Assembly (NCBI GenBank): GCA_034716415.1
Contig: JAYEJB010000017.1
Span: 1 to 18,074 of the forward strand
Direction: 5' to 3'
Length of the DNA stretch: 18,074 nucleotides
Source of the DNA: JAYEJB01 sp034716415
Lineage (GTDB): Bacteria; Patescibacteriota; Patescibacteriia; SG8-24
This document shows positions 12,263 through 18,074 of this stretch, one piece after another. The notes under the pieces are model-generated. The model ran no database searches and was not told the DNA's origin. It worked only from the letters and a program-made list of their open reading frames with translations. The position numbers and the translations under genes are program-made. Within the stretch, counting starts at the first letter, position 1. Each line of letters opens with the position of its first letter.

Positions 12263-14752
12263 CTACACGACAATATTAATAATCTTATCCTGAATCACGA
12301 CGATCCTCTTCACTTCCTTACCCTCAATATACCCCTTCACTTTTTCGTTTGCGAGAGCCATCTCTTTGACGCGCTCCTCGTCTTCGCCGGCCGCGACCTC
12401 CAGACTGTCGCGCAATTTTCCGTTCACCTGAATCACGAGCGTTACGACTTCATCCTTAGTGAGCGCTTCATCCCACTTCGGCCATTCCTCGAGCGCGATG
12501 CTCTTTTCATTGCCGAGTTCGTGCCACAACTCCTCCGCAATGTGCGGTGCGTACGGCGCGAGCAGCTTCAGGAAGGTCCCCGCGGTCTCGCGTCCGCCGG
12601 TCGCGGACTTCGACCACTCGTTCAGGAAGATCATCATGGCGGAAATCGCGGTGTTGAACTTGAACGCTTCGATGTCTTCGGAAACCTTCCGTACGGTCTT
12701 ATGCAGCAGACGGTCCAGCGCGTCATCGGCTTCAGGCCTCTCCGTATGCACGACATCATGCACCGTCATCCAGACCTTGTCCAGAAACCGGTCGACACCG
12801 ACGATGCCCTGCGTGTCCCACGGCTTGGCATCCTCGAACTCGCCCATGAACATCTCGTACATCCGGAGCGAATCGGCGCCGTGCTCCGCCGCCACGTCAT
12901 CCGGATTGATGACATTACCCTTGGACTTGGACATCTTCTCTCCACCCTCACCGAGGACCATGCCCTGGTTGATGAGTTTCAGGAACGGCTCCTCGAACGG
13001 GATCAAGCCGGCGTCATACAGGACCATCGTGAAGAAACGCGAGTACAGCAGATGAAGCACGGCGTGTTCCGCTCCGCCGATATAGAGATCGACCGGACAC
13101 CAGCGCGCGACGTCGTGCGACGAAAACGCGTGTTCTCCGTCATGCGGTGAACAGTACCGCAGGAAGTACCAGCTCGAATCGACGAACGTATCCATCGTGT
13201 CCGACTCGCGCCGGGCGTCACCCCCGCATTTCGGACACTTCACGTCATGGAAGGTCTTCGATGCCGTAAGCGGCGACTCGCCGGTCGGATTGAAATCAAC
13301 GTCATCGGGAAGCAGAACGGGAAGATCTTTCTCCGGAACCGGCACCTCTCCGCACTTGTCGCAATATATGATAGGAATCGGCGGTCCCCAATAACGCTGA
13401 CGCGAGATGAGCCAGTCGCGCAGATGGTAATTGACCTTTTTCTCACCGAGTTTCTTGGACGCGAGCGCTTCGACCATCTTATCAATCGCTTCTTCCGAGG
13501 TCAGCCCACTGAATTCCCCAGAATCCACCAATCTACCCTTCTCAATGAAAGCCTGCCCCATTTCTCCCCTCCTCCCTTTCTCCCCTTCTCCCCCTCCGAC
13601 AATCTTCCCGCTTCCCGCTTCCAGCTTCCCGCTTTCGCCATCCGACACGACCACCTCCTTTACTTCCAACCCGTACTTCTCGGCAAAACCGTAATCCCGC
13701 TCATCATGCGCCGGCACGCACATCACCGCTCCGGTGCCATACGTCGCGAGCACGTAATCGGCGATCCAGACGGGGATATCCTCACCGGTGAACGGATGTT
13801 TCACGGTCGCGCCGGTCGGCACGCCCGTCTTGTCGAGTTCGGTGCCGGTACGCTCCAACTCGCTCTTACCCTGGGCCTGCTTCACGTATTCCCCGACCGT
13901 GGCGCGATGTTCGTCGGTCACGATCTCTTTCACCAACGGATGCTCGGGCGCCAAAACGACACAAGAAACCCCGAACAGCGTATCAACCCTGGTCGTAAAC
14001 ACCGAAATCGAAAAATCTTTCTCACTTTCTGACTTTCTTACTCTCTCACTCCGAAAAACGATCTCCACCCCCTCGCTCCGTCCGATCCAATTCCTCTGCA
14101 TCGCCTTGATCTTCTCCGGCCAGTCGATCCCGTCCAGACCGTCGAGCAACCTGTCCGAAAATTCCGTGATGCGCAGGAACCACTGCTCCAGATCCTTCTG
14201 TACCACCTCGTTCTTGCAACGCTCGCAGGCTCCGCCCTCGACCTGCTCGTTCGCCAGCACGGTCTGACACGAATCACACCAGTTGACCGGCGCCTTGTCC
14301 CGGTAGGCCAGACCGTTCTTGTAAAAAAGCAGGAACAGCCACTGCGTCCAGCGATAGTAGGCCGGATCGGAAGTATTGGTCTCGCGCGGCCAGTCATAAG
14401 CGAAACCCAACGATTTCATCTGACGACGGAAGTTGTCGATATTGGCGGCCGTGCTCTCGGCCGGATGCACGCCGCTCTTGATGGCGTAGTTCTCCGCCGG
14501 CAGACCGAAGGCGTCCCAACCCATCGGGAACAGGACGTTCCAGCCTTCCATGCGCCGTTTCCTGACGATGATATCCGCACCCGCGTAACTTTCGACGTGA
14601 CCGACATGCAGACCGGCCCCCGACGGATACGGGAACATGTTAAGTACATAAAACTTACGGCGAGAGGAATCATCCTCGGCGCCAGTCGTTCCGTTCCGTT
14701 CCCATTCTTCCTGCCACTTACTCTCGATTTTCCGGTAGTCGTACTTTCTCAT
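12263..14752 (-). CDS. leuS: Leucyl-tRNA synthetase
   Basis: LeuRS charges tRNA-Leu with leucine in the cytosol and edits mischarged tRNA. The 829-residue protein has the class Ia HIGH motif as HVGH (49-52) in FPYPSGAGLHVGH and KMSKS at 606-610. Two Cys-x2-Cys zinc knuckles are present: 159/162 with 176/179, and 464/467 with 506/509. The CP1 editing domain spans about 228-420 and keeps TTRVDTLFG, the Thr-rich TGTELD region and PAHDERD with Asp350. VNGKLRDSLEV marks the C-terminal domain. Two low-complexity inserts lie in CP1: residues 235-246 (RVRKSESEK) and 370-399 (GKLEAGSGK...GEGEKGRRGE). The ATG overlaps the upstream gene by 35 nt, with AAGGA 11 nt upstream, suggesting coupled translation. 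The stop is TAG, followed by a repeat region. Confidence 0.98.
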   Translation of the reverse strand: MRKYDYRKIESKWQEEWERNGTTGAEDDSSRRKFYVLNMFPYPSGAGLHVGHVESYAGADIIVRKRRMEGWNVLFPMGWDAFGLPAENYAIKSGVHPAESTAANIDNFRRQMKSLGFAYDWPRETNTSDPAYYRWTQWLFLLFYKNGLAYRDKAPVNWCDSCQTVLANEQVEGGACERCKNEVVQKDLEQWFLRITEFSDRLLDGLDGIDWPEKIKAMQRNWIGRSEGVEIVFRSERVRKSESEKDFSISVFTTRVDTLFGVSCVVLAPEHPLVKEIVTDEHRATVGEYVKQAQGKSELERTGTELDKTGVPTGATVKHPFTGEDIPVWIADYVLATYGTGAVMCVPAHDERDYGFAEKYGLEVKEVVVSDGESGKLEAGSGKIVGGGEGEKGRRGEMGQAFIEKGRLVDSGEFSGLTSEEAIDKMVEALASKKLGEKKVNYHLRDWLISRQRYWGPPIPIIYCDKCGEVPVPEKDLPVLLPDDVDFNPTGESPLTASKTFHDVKCPKCGGDARRESDTMDTFVDSSWYFLRYCSPHDGEHAFSSHDVARWCPVDLYIGGAEHAVLHLLYSRFFTMVLYDAGLIPFEEPFLKLINQGMVLGEGGEKMSKSKGNVINPDDVAAEHGADSLRMYEMFMGEFEDAKPWDTQGIVGVDRFLDKVWMTVHDVVHTERPEADDALDRLLHKTVRKVSEDIEAFKFNTAISAMMIFLNEWSKSATGGRETAGTFLKLLAPYAPHIAEELWHELGNEKSIALEEWPKWDEALTKDEVVTLVIQVNGKLRDSLEVAAGEDEERVKEMALANEKVKGYIEGKEVKRIVVIQDKIINIVV
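13556..13645. repeat. Low-complexity repeat inside the LeuRS editing domain
   Basis: These 90 nt encode residues 370-399, about 25 more than E. coli LeuRS has between KYGL..K.V and the following EKG...SGEF segment, as I recall that sequence. The DNA is strongly purine-rich on the coding strand, and 13611-13632 matches the comEC tail repeat in 20 of 22 bases. The frame is preserved. Confidence 0.75.
14015..14050. repeat. Second low-complexity insert in leuS
   Basis: On the coding strand, units of GAGTGAGAGAG, GTAAGAAAGTC and AGAAAGTGAG follow each other and encode RVRKSESEK within residues 235-246, at the start of the editing domain before TTRVDTLFG. The unit type differs from the insert at 13556-13645. 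Confidence 0.55.
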
Positions 14753-15197
14753 TGTCTTTGGGTTCCTTTGATTTGCGCGGTCTGACCCCCTCCTTCATCA
14801 CATGGTCCAGCAGGATGTGCGTCACGCCATGCAACCAGACTATGAACTCCGCGAACATGCCGATCACGAAACCGTGACCCGCAAACGTCACCACGGTCAG
14901 GACGGCGACCGCGTAGCCCCCGGCCACGTTCGGGACCGCGAGAAGCTGCGTGCCGCTCACCAGACCGACGATATAACCCAGGAACGTTATCGTCAACCAT
15001 GTGGTAAGCCTGAAACGATACATGAACGCCGCGAGCGCGGCCATGACCAGCATGACCAGCATGGCCCATACCAGGTCCATGACCCCCTCTCCCCGATAGG
15101 GATACGCGCCTAAAAAGGCGATCGCACCGATCACGACCAGCAGGGCACTCGCCAGCATCAGGATATGGGAGAAGGTGAATTTGATTTTCATAAACAT
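14718..15197 (-). CDS. Small four- to five-helix membrane protein upstream of leuS
   Basis: This 159-residue protein has hydrophobic segments at about 10-30, 41-60, 66-86 and 92-130 (the last may be two helices), then a basic tail (VRPRKSKEPKDNEKVR). No family is recognised. Its 3' end overlaps the leuS start by 35 nt, so the pair is almost certainly one transcript; the functional link to LeuRS is unknown and overlap alone does not prove one. The ATG at 15197 is followed two codons later by another ATG at 15191; GGA lies a few bases before both, and neither has a full ribosome site. The promoter at 15219-15247 has a perfect TATAAT. Confidence 0.75.
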   Translation of the reverse strand: MFMKIKFTFSHILMLASALLVVIGAIAFLGAYPYRGEGVMDLVWAMLVMLVMAALAAFMYRFRLTTWLTITFLGYIVGLVSGTQLLAVPNVAGGYAVAVLTVVTFAGHGFVIGMFAEFIVWLHGVTHILLDHVMKEGVRPRKSKEPKDNEKVRLPENRE

Positions 15198-15218
15198 CCG
15201 TTATTCTCGGACACGGGA

Positions 15219-15247
15219 ATTATAGCTGGCTACGGCGGTTTTGCTAA
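15219..15247 (-). promoter_or_regulatory. Putative promoter of the membrane protein-leuS unit
   Basis: TTAGCA (15242-15247) and a perfect TATAAT (15219-15224) on the minus strand are 17 nt apart, 22 nt upstream of the first ATG. It is the only perfect TATAAT among the promoter candidates in the window. Confidence 0.6.
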
Positions 15248-15270
15248 CCGTAGGTTCTGTACCTGCCCCC

Positions 15271-15542
15271 CATTGTCATTGCGCCCCGCCGTTGGCGGGG
15301 TCCCGCCTTCTCTAGATTTAGAGATATGTGGCGGGAAGAGAGCCCCTGCCTGCCGGCAGGCAGGCGCAGGCGACGAGGCAATCCTGCCCCCTATTGTCAT
15401 TGCGAGAAAGCCCACAGGCGACCGCGGCAATCCCGTCGGTTTGAACTAAAATCACGGGATCGCCGCGGCCTTCGGCCTTGCAATGACAAAAATGGAGACG
15501 GGATTGCTTCCCCCGGCTCAAGGCCGGGGTCGCAATGACAAT
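15271..15542. repeat. Cluster of TTGTCATTGCG-type inverted repeats
   Basis: The 490-nt gap 15198-15687 is mostly repeat. TTGTCATTGCG occurs at about 15273 and 15395 on the plus strand, and on the minus strand from about 15479 and 15532. The two outer halves 15393-15437 and 15497-15542 form one large imperfect inverted repeat: ATTGTCATTGCGA pairs with 15530-15542, and GCAATCCCGTC with 15497-15507. Internal small hairpins include CCCCGCC/GGCGGGG near 15284-15300. Similar TCATTGCGAG...GCAATC repeats are widespread in several bacterial phyla. No gene is supported here, despite open frames created by the repeats. Confidence 0.8.
15345..15364. repeat. Perfect 20-bp palindrome
   Basis: CCTGCCTGCC followed by its exact reverse complement. 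A variant lies near 12100, and the related half-site GCCTGCCGATGGGCAG near 4137 is part of a terminator. Such palindromes are frequent in CPR genomes, as far as I recall. Confidence 0.85.
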
Positions 15543-15584
15543 GCGAGGGACGAGGAAAACGAGACAGAAAATGGAGATGGAATT

Positions 15585-15616
15585 AAAAACGCCCGGCATG
15601 GTGAACACGCCGGGCG
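15585..15616 (-). terminator. Intrinsic terminator of the Trp-rich orphan gene
   Basis: A perfect 8-bp CGCCCGGC/GCCGGGCG stem (15590-15616) is followed on the minus strand by TTTTTAATT, about 70 nt beyond the TGA stop at 15688. Confidence 0.85.
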
Positions 15617-15687
15617 ATGAGTGTGGCCTCAAAGGGCAAAGTCCAAAGGGTCCAAGTGCAGTAGGACATAGCGTCAGAGAGCCGAGG

Positions 15688-16365
15688 TCAGATGCTCGCG
15701 GACACCGCCGCCGGGTTGCCGCTGGCCCAGTAGTCGTCGAGCCATTTGAAGAACCGGTCCCACCGGCCGCCGCGCCAATAGAGGCAAAAGACGCACGGGC
15801 GACCGTCCGGGACGCGGTAAATGGTGCCCCAGTAGAACACCCACTTGCCCTTCCAGGAACCGGAGATGCGGTTGCCTGAGTCCTCGAGCTGCCAGTAGAG
15901 CACATTCGCCGGCAGGACCGGCTGACCTTCGAGCTCCTCCTTTAGGTCGAAACCCTTGACCCGGCCGGCGCGCTGACCGTCGACGAGGTGGAGCCGGATG
16001 CTATCCGGAGTCCAGATCAGTCGGCCTTGAAACCGTGAGGCGATCTGGTCCTCGCGCCGATATTCCCAGCCATCGGGGATATACGGCTTCTCGACGCAGT
16101 GGATGACCTGGTCTTCGCCCCCAGCCTGATCCGGAACGGTAACGCGCGGCTCGGGCCTTGCGATGGCCGATTCCGGCTCAAGGAACGCCGACTTTTCTGG
16201 CAACCCTGAAGTCAAGATGGTTGCGCTGTCCTGCGCAGTACCTGCGTCACGAACCCGCGCGGTCCGTGCCTCCAACCCGCGCACGATATCCATCTCCTCC
16301 ATGACGGTCAGACCCGAAGGTATCACCCCAGAATGCCGTAGCTTCAATATCCGTACAGGATCCAT
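15688..16365 (-). CDS. Orphan protein with Trp/Tyr-rich C-terminal domain
   Basis: The 225-residue product starts MDPVRILKLRHSGVIPSG. The ATG at 16365 was chosen because GGAGGA sits just before it and the promoter lies upstream within the longer open frame. Residues 1-40 look helical, 45-90 are a variable linker, and 95-225 form a domain that includes GRLIWTPDSIRLHLVD, LPANVLYWQLED, WKGKWVFYWGTIYR and a last 40 residues dense in Trp, Tyr, Phe, Arg and Cys (CLYWRGGRWDRFFKW), ending NPAAVSAS. I recall similar WGTIYR...W...W...PA.. endings as a repeated family in CPR genomes, with unknown function; this is memory, not a search. There is no signal peptide or membrane segment. The gene is a single-gene unit with its own promoter and terminator. 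Confidence 0.7.
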   Translation of the reverse strand: MDPVRILKLRHSGVIPSGLTVMEEMDIVRGLEARTARVRDAGTAQDSATILTSGLPEKSAFLEPESAIARPEPRVTVPDQAGGEDQVIHCVEKPYIPDGWEYRREDQIASRFQGRLIWTPDSIRLHLVDGQRAGRVKGFDLKEELEGQPVLPANVLYWQLEDSGNRISGSWKGKWVFYWGTIYRVPDGRPCVFCLYWRGGRWDRFFKWLDDYWASGNPAAVSASI

Positions 16366-16398
16366 TCCTCCTCTCTTTCTACCAAGAATGGACTTTTC

Positions 16399-16427
16399 AA
16401 CGTAGTAAAAAATGGCTTGATTGTCAA
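16399..16427 (-). promoter_or_regulatory. Putative promoter (TTGACA-N17-TACGTT)
   Basis: TTGACA (16422-16427) and TACGTT (16399-16404) on the minus strand are 17 nt apart, about 27 nt of leader before the ATG at 16365. Its position fixes the start codon of the gene. Confidence 0.55.
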
Positions 16428-16483
16428 GCCAAGCGCTGGTCACCCGCGAAGGGTGTTTGGATACAGGTGGAATATGGGAGCAC

Positions 16484-16524
16484 AGAAATTTATTCCCGCT
16501 TCTGCCCCTTCTCCCCCTCCCGCC
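16484..16524. repeat. Dispersed repeat shared with the ndk leader
   Basis: In reverse complement this segment reads GGGGCAGAAGCGGGAATAAA followed by TTTCT, matching the core of the ndk leader repeat (3945-4018) apart from about 13 nt missing here. It lies between the divergent promoters for the genes at 15688-16365 and 16605-17510. Confidence 0.65.
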
Positions 16525-16532
16525 TCAAATAT

Positions 16533-16561
16533 TTGACACTCACCCCTCCATACCGTTAGCT
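16533..16561 (+). promoter_or_regulatory. Putative promoter of the beta-barrel-like gene
   Basis: TTGACA (16533-16538) is perfect; the -10 candidate at 17 nt is TTAGCT (16556-16561), a weak match. The leader would be about 37 nt. Confidence 0.45.
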
Positions 16562-16604
16562 GAATCATAGATCTTTTTACATTACTTTCGCAAGGAGCAT
16601 AAGG

Positions 16605-17510
16605 ATGCGCCGTATAGCGACCATGCTGGCCGTATCGGCCCTGTTGTCTGGCGGGAAAGCCTGGGCGGAAGAGGCTTCCGAGCCCGAACCCGGCGCTGAA
16701 TCCGTCACAACGGAACGGCGCCCTTCCGATATATCATTGCTGATGCAGTTCGACACCACCTTGAGCGGAGATAACGGGAGAAACTACTACGAGGAAGCGC
16801 TGTCGTTCCGTCTGCGGGCCGAAGTGCTGGAACGCCTGACCGGCGAGCTGGCGCTCGGCATATCGCTGATCGACATCGACCTGTTCAAGCCGGACGGCGC
16901 ACCGCTCGACGCGGAGCTCCATCTGCCGTGGCGGACGACGATCGGCTGCGGAGCGCGGCTCGTGCTCTTCCGCTGGAGGCACCTCGACCTGTCGATTTTC
17001 GCCGAGTTCACTTTCCCCATCGCGGGAGATGACGTCGAAATCGAATCGACGACGTTCTATGACGAGCTAGCGCTGTTGAATATCGTCGATATAAACGACA
17101 TCAGGTCATGGGTGACTGTTCGGCACAGATACTACCGCATGGAATTCGGGATGACGCTCCGGGGCATCCTCGGACGATGGCGACCGTTCTTCGACATCAA
17201 GTACGTCCACATGCCGGGAGAACTCGAGCTTCAACTGCAGGAAGAGCTGGCGTCCTTCATGGCGCTGCTGTCCGAACCGGTCCCGCTCGTCTACGACGCG
17301 AGTTTCATGTCGATGTTCTACGCCGTGGGGTTCGAAGTAGAGCTCGGTCGAGGCTTCGAACTGGAACTGCGCGTAGCCGCGTCGCCGATGGTGGGCGACG
17401 GCTGGGTGTTCGTCGGACGGTTGGCGCTTGAAGTGCCGCTGACGACGCGCCTCCGCCGTAACTGGCCCGATCGGCCAGACCTGCGCGGACGCCGCAGACA
17501 CGGACCGTAG
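16605..17510 (+). CDS. Secreted protein with outer-membrane beta-barrel-like strand pattern
   Basis: The 301-residue protein has a clear signal peptide (MRRIATMLAVSALLSGGKAWA, cleavage near 21), an acidic linker (22-40) and then repeated amphipathic strands typical of a small beta-barrel: SDISLLMQFDTTL, ALSFRLRAEVLERLTGELAL, TTIGCGARLVLF, HLDLSIFAEFTFPI, YRMEFGMTLRGIL, PFFDIKYVHM, FYAVGFEVELG, FELELRVAAS and FVGRLALEVPL. The C-terminus is Arg-rich (RLRRNWPDRPDLRGRRRHG) and does not end in the aromatic residue usual for barrel insertion. No family is recognised. If the host is a monoderm CPR bacterium, a barrel would be unexpected; a secreted beta-rich protein is the alternative. AAGGAG lies about 7 nt before the ATG. 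It is the only well-supported plus-strand protein gene, with its own promoter and terminator. Confidence 0.8.
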   Translation: MRRIATMLAVSALLSGGKAWAEEASEPEPGAESVTTERRPSDISLLMQFDTTLSGDNGRNYYEEALSFRLRAEVLERLTGELALGISLIDIDLFKPDGAPLDAELHLPWRTTIGCGARLVLFRWRHLDLSIFAEFTFPIAGDDVEIESTTFYDELALLNIVDINDIRSWVTVRHRYYRMEFGMTLRGILGRWRPFFDIKYVHMPGELELQLQEELASFMALLSEPVPLVYDASFMSMFYAVGFEVELGRGFELELRVAASPMVGDGWVFVGRLALEVPLTTRLRRNWPDRPDLRGRRRHGP

Positions 17511-17513
17511 CAC

Positions 17514-17539
17514 GACCCCCTCTTGCAGGGGGTCTTTTT
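17514..17539 (+). terminator. Intrinsic terminator of the beta-barrel-like gene
   Basis: A perfect 8-bp GACCCCCT/AGGGGGTC stem with a 5-nt loop (17514-17534) is followed by TTTTT, 6 nt beyond the TAG stop. Confidence 0.92.
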
Positions 17540-17565
17540 CAGACAATAATATCAAAAAGCACCCC

Positions 17566-17595
17566 TTGACGAGGCCTTATATCATATAGTATTAT
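17566..17595 (+). promoter_or_regulatory. Putative promoter of a candidate small RNA
   Basis: TTGACG (17566-17571) and TATTAT (17590-17595) are 18 nt apart, each 5 of 6 matches. The predicted start, about 7 nt on, falls at G17602, the first base of the stem described next. Confidence 0.5.
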
Positions 17596-17601
17596 TAAAT
17601 T

Positions 17602-17665
17602 GCACCTGTGGGAGCTTCGGCCCCCTCGCGGTCAATCGTTAAACCGCAGACGGGTGCGTTTTATT
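17602..17665 (+). ncRNA. Candidate small RNA with three-way junction and UUCG tetraloop
   Basis: The closing stem GCACC (17602-17606) pairs with GGTGC (17653-17657). Inside it, GGGAGC (610-615 of 17 kb) and GCCCCC (620-625) flank a TTCG loop closed by C-G, the exceptionally stable UUCG type, with one A-C mismatch; GCGGT (17628-17632) pairs with ACCGC (17643-17647). The closing stem is followed by GTTTTATTTT, which suits transcript release. A promoter ends at the right distance upstream. No open frame with a ribosome site fits. I do not recognise the family. A leader for a gene beyond 18074 is unlikely, because the next gene is on the opposite strand. Confidence 0.45.
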
Positions 17666-18074
17666 TTAATCAGTTTCAGGATTACCGGCGTACAATTTCT
17701 TTTTCTTACCACCCTGACCGTCTTGCTCTGTATTCCAGGACGGATAGATGCTGTAAAATTTCTTTCTTTCGCCTGTCACCTCTCTTACGATTACTTTTAC
17801 TCTCAATCCCTTATCCTTGATGACTGCCGTGAAAATAAAGTAACGAGTGAACTTCATGACCTTCGACCATTTCCCCCTGGATCGTTGACGCACGAAAATA
17901 TTCTTTTCATCATATTCTTGCAATGTTCCGGATCGTTCAATCACCTCGACTGCTAACGGGAGAAGTCTAAGGCGCACATACTATTCTTTTCGTGTCCTGG
18001 TCTTGTTCCATTCCTTCATGGAAACATGCTCAAATCCTTCCGAATTGAAATGAATCTCTTCACCATCAAAATAA
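17666..18074 (-). pseudogene. BECR-fold (RelE/barnase-like) nuclease gene with in-frame TAG, 5' end outside window
   Basis: In one frame, 30 codons from the window edge (YFDGEEIHFNSEGFEHVSMK...RTRKE) are followed by TAG at 17981-17983, then YVRLRLLPLAVEVIERSG, EYDEKN, VIKDKGLRVKVIVREVTG, ERKKFYSIYPSW and a tail ending KLYAGNPETD, stop TAA. The pattern F-N-x-x-G-F-x-H, R..RL.LLP.A, beta-strand VRVIVRE and FYSIYPSW resembles the phage/plasmid-type BECR nucleases (barnase-EndoU-ColicinE5/D-RelE superfamily), which cleave RNA. The segment across the TAG, RKE-x-YVRLRLLP, reads as one protein with Gln likely at the stop (CAG to TAG). The GTG at 17977 could restart translation, but with no ribosome site and without the HFNSEGFEH motif. 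The gene is partial at the window end; no antitoxin is seen. Confidence 0.6.

Noticed and set aside
12146..13150. Long open frame on the plus strand opposite leuS
   Set aside because: It lies antisense to the fully conserved C-terminal half of LeuRS, has no ribosome site and reads as low-quality protein; it is a shadow of codon bias.
15318..15905. 195-codon minus-strand frame overlapping the Trp-rich orphan gene
   Set aside because: Its second half runs through the TTGTCATTGCG repeats and the 20-bp palindrome and it crosses a strong terminator, so it is not a credible gene.
16366..16443. N-terminal extension of the Trp-rich orphan protein to the ATG at 16443
   Set aside because: The extension overlaps the TTGACA and TACGTT boxes, and the GGAGGA site supports the start at 16365.
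17600..17956. 118-codon plus-strand frame over the small RNA and opposite the nuclease gene
   Set aside because: No ribosome site, and the minus strand carries the recognisable BECR nuclease motifs.
9875..17983. Reassignment of TAG to an amino acid, suggested by two internal TAG codons
   Set aside because: TAG is followed within a few bases by intrinsic terminators at the ends of the genes at 1787, 9509 and 16605, and also ends leuS and others, so it works as a normal stop.

Overview
The window most likely comes from a member of the Candidate Phyla Radiation (Patescibacteria) with moderately high GC. This is inferred from the style of its leucyl-tRNA synthetase, a ComEC split into a channel protein and a separate metallo-beta-lactamase protein, many small orphan secreted or membrane proteins, and families of short palindromic repeats between and inside genes. 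TAA, TAG and TGA all appear to act as ordinary stops. No rRNA, tRNA, CRISPR array or transposase was recognised.

Layout. Positions 1-433 are gene-free, rich in inverted repeats and of unknown function. A class I glutamine amidotransferase (434-1162), a 77-residue orphan protein with a possible Phe-rich leader (1288-1693) and two thioredoxin-fold proteins with CxxC motifs (1787-3076) follow. Then come nucleoside diphosphate kinase (ndk, 3440-3937), two seven-helix membrane proteins that look like paralogues (4174-6457), the DNA-uptake pair MBL hydrolase plus ComEC (6518-9018), a 103-residue orphan protein, and a membrane protein gene broken by an in-frame TAG (9509-10117). Next are a two-gene unit of unknown soluble proteins (10284-11903), leuS preceded by an overlapping membrane protein gene (12263-15197), a repeat cluster (15271-15542) and an orphan protein with a Trp-rich C-terminus (15688-16365). 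All of these genes are on the minus strand. On the plus strand are a secreted protein with beta-barrel-like strands (16605-17510) and a candidate small RNA (about 17602-17665). The window ends in a minus-strand BECR-type nuclease gene, also interrupted by an in-frame TAG and running off the edge.

Two organisational styles are visible. Housekeeping-like genes (ndk, leuS, comEC, amidotransferase) have weak or no Shine-Dalgarno sequences and varied promoters. Eight orphan or secreted/membrane genes are each set up as a single-gene unit: TTGACA -35 box, mostly a 17-nt spacer, a strong GGAG-type ribosome site, one ORF and an intrinsic terminator. Four of the eight share a TANGTT -10 box, and a fifth has TAACGT(T).

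The second theme is repeats entering genes in frame. An 89-nt palindrome lies inside the MBL gene, purine-rich repeat units form the tail of ComEC at its junction with the MBL gene, and two low-complexity segments lie inside the editing domain of LeuRS. Related repeats sit next to the stop codons of ndk and leuS.
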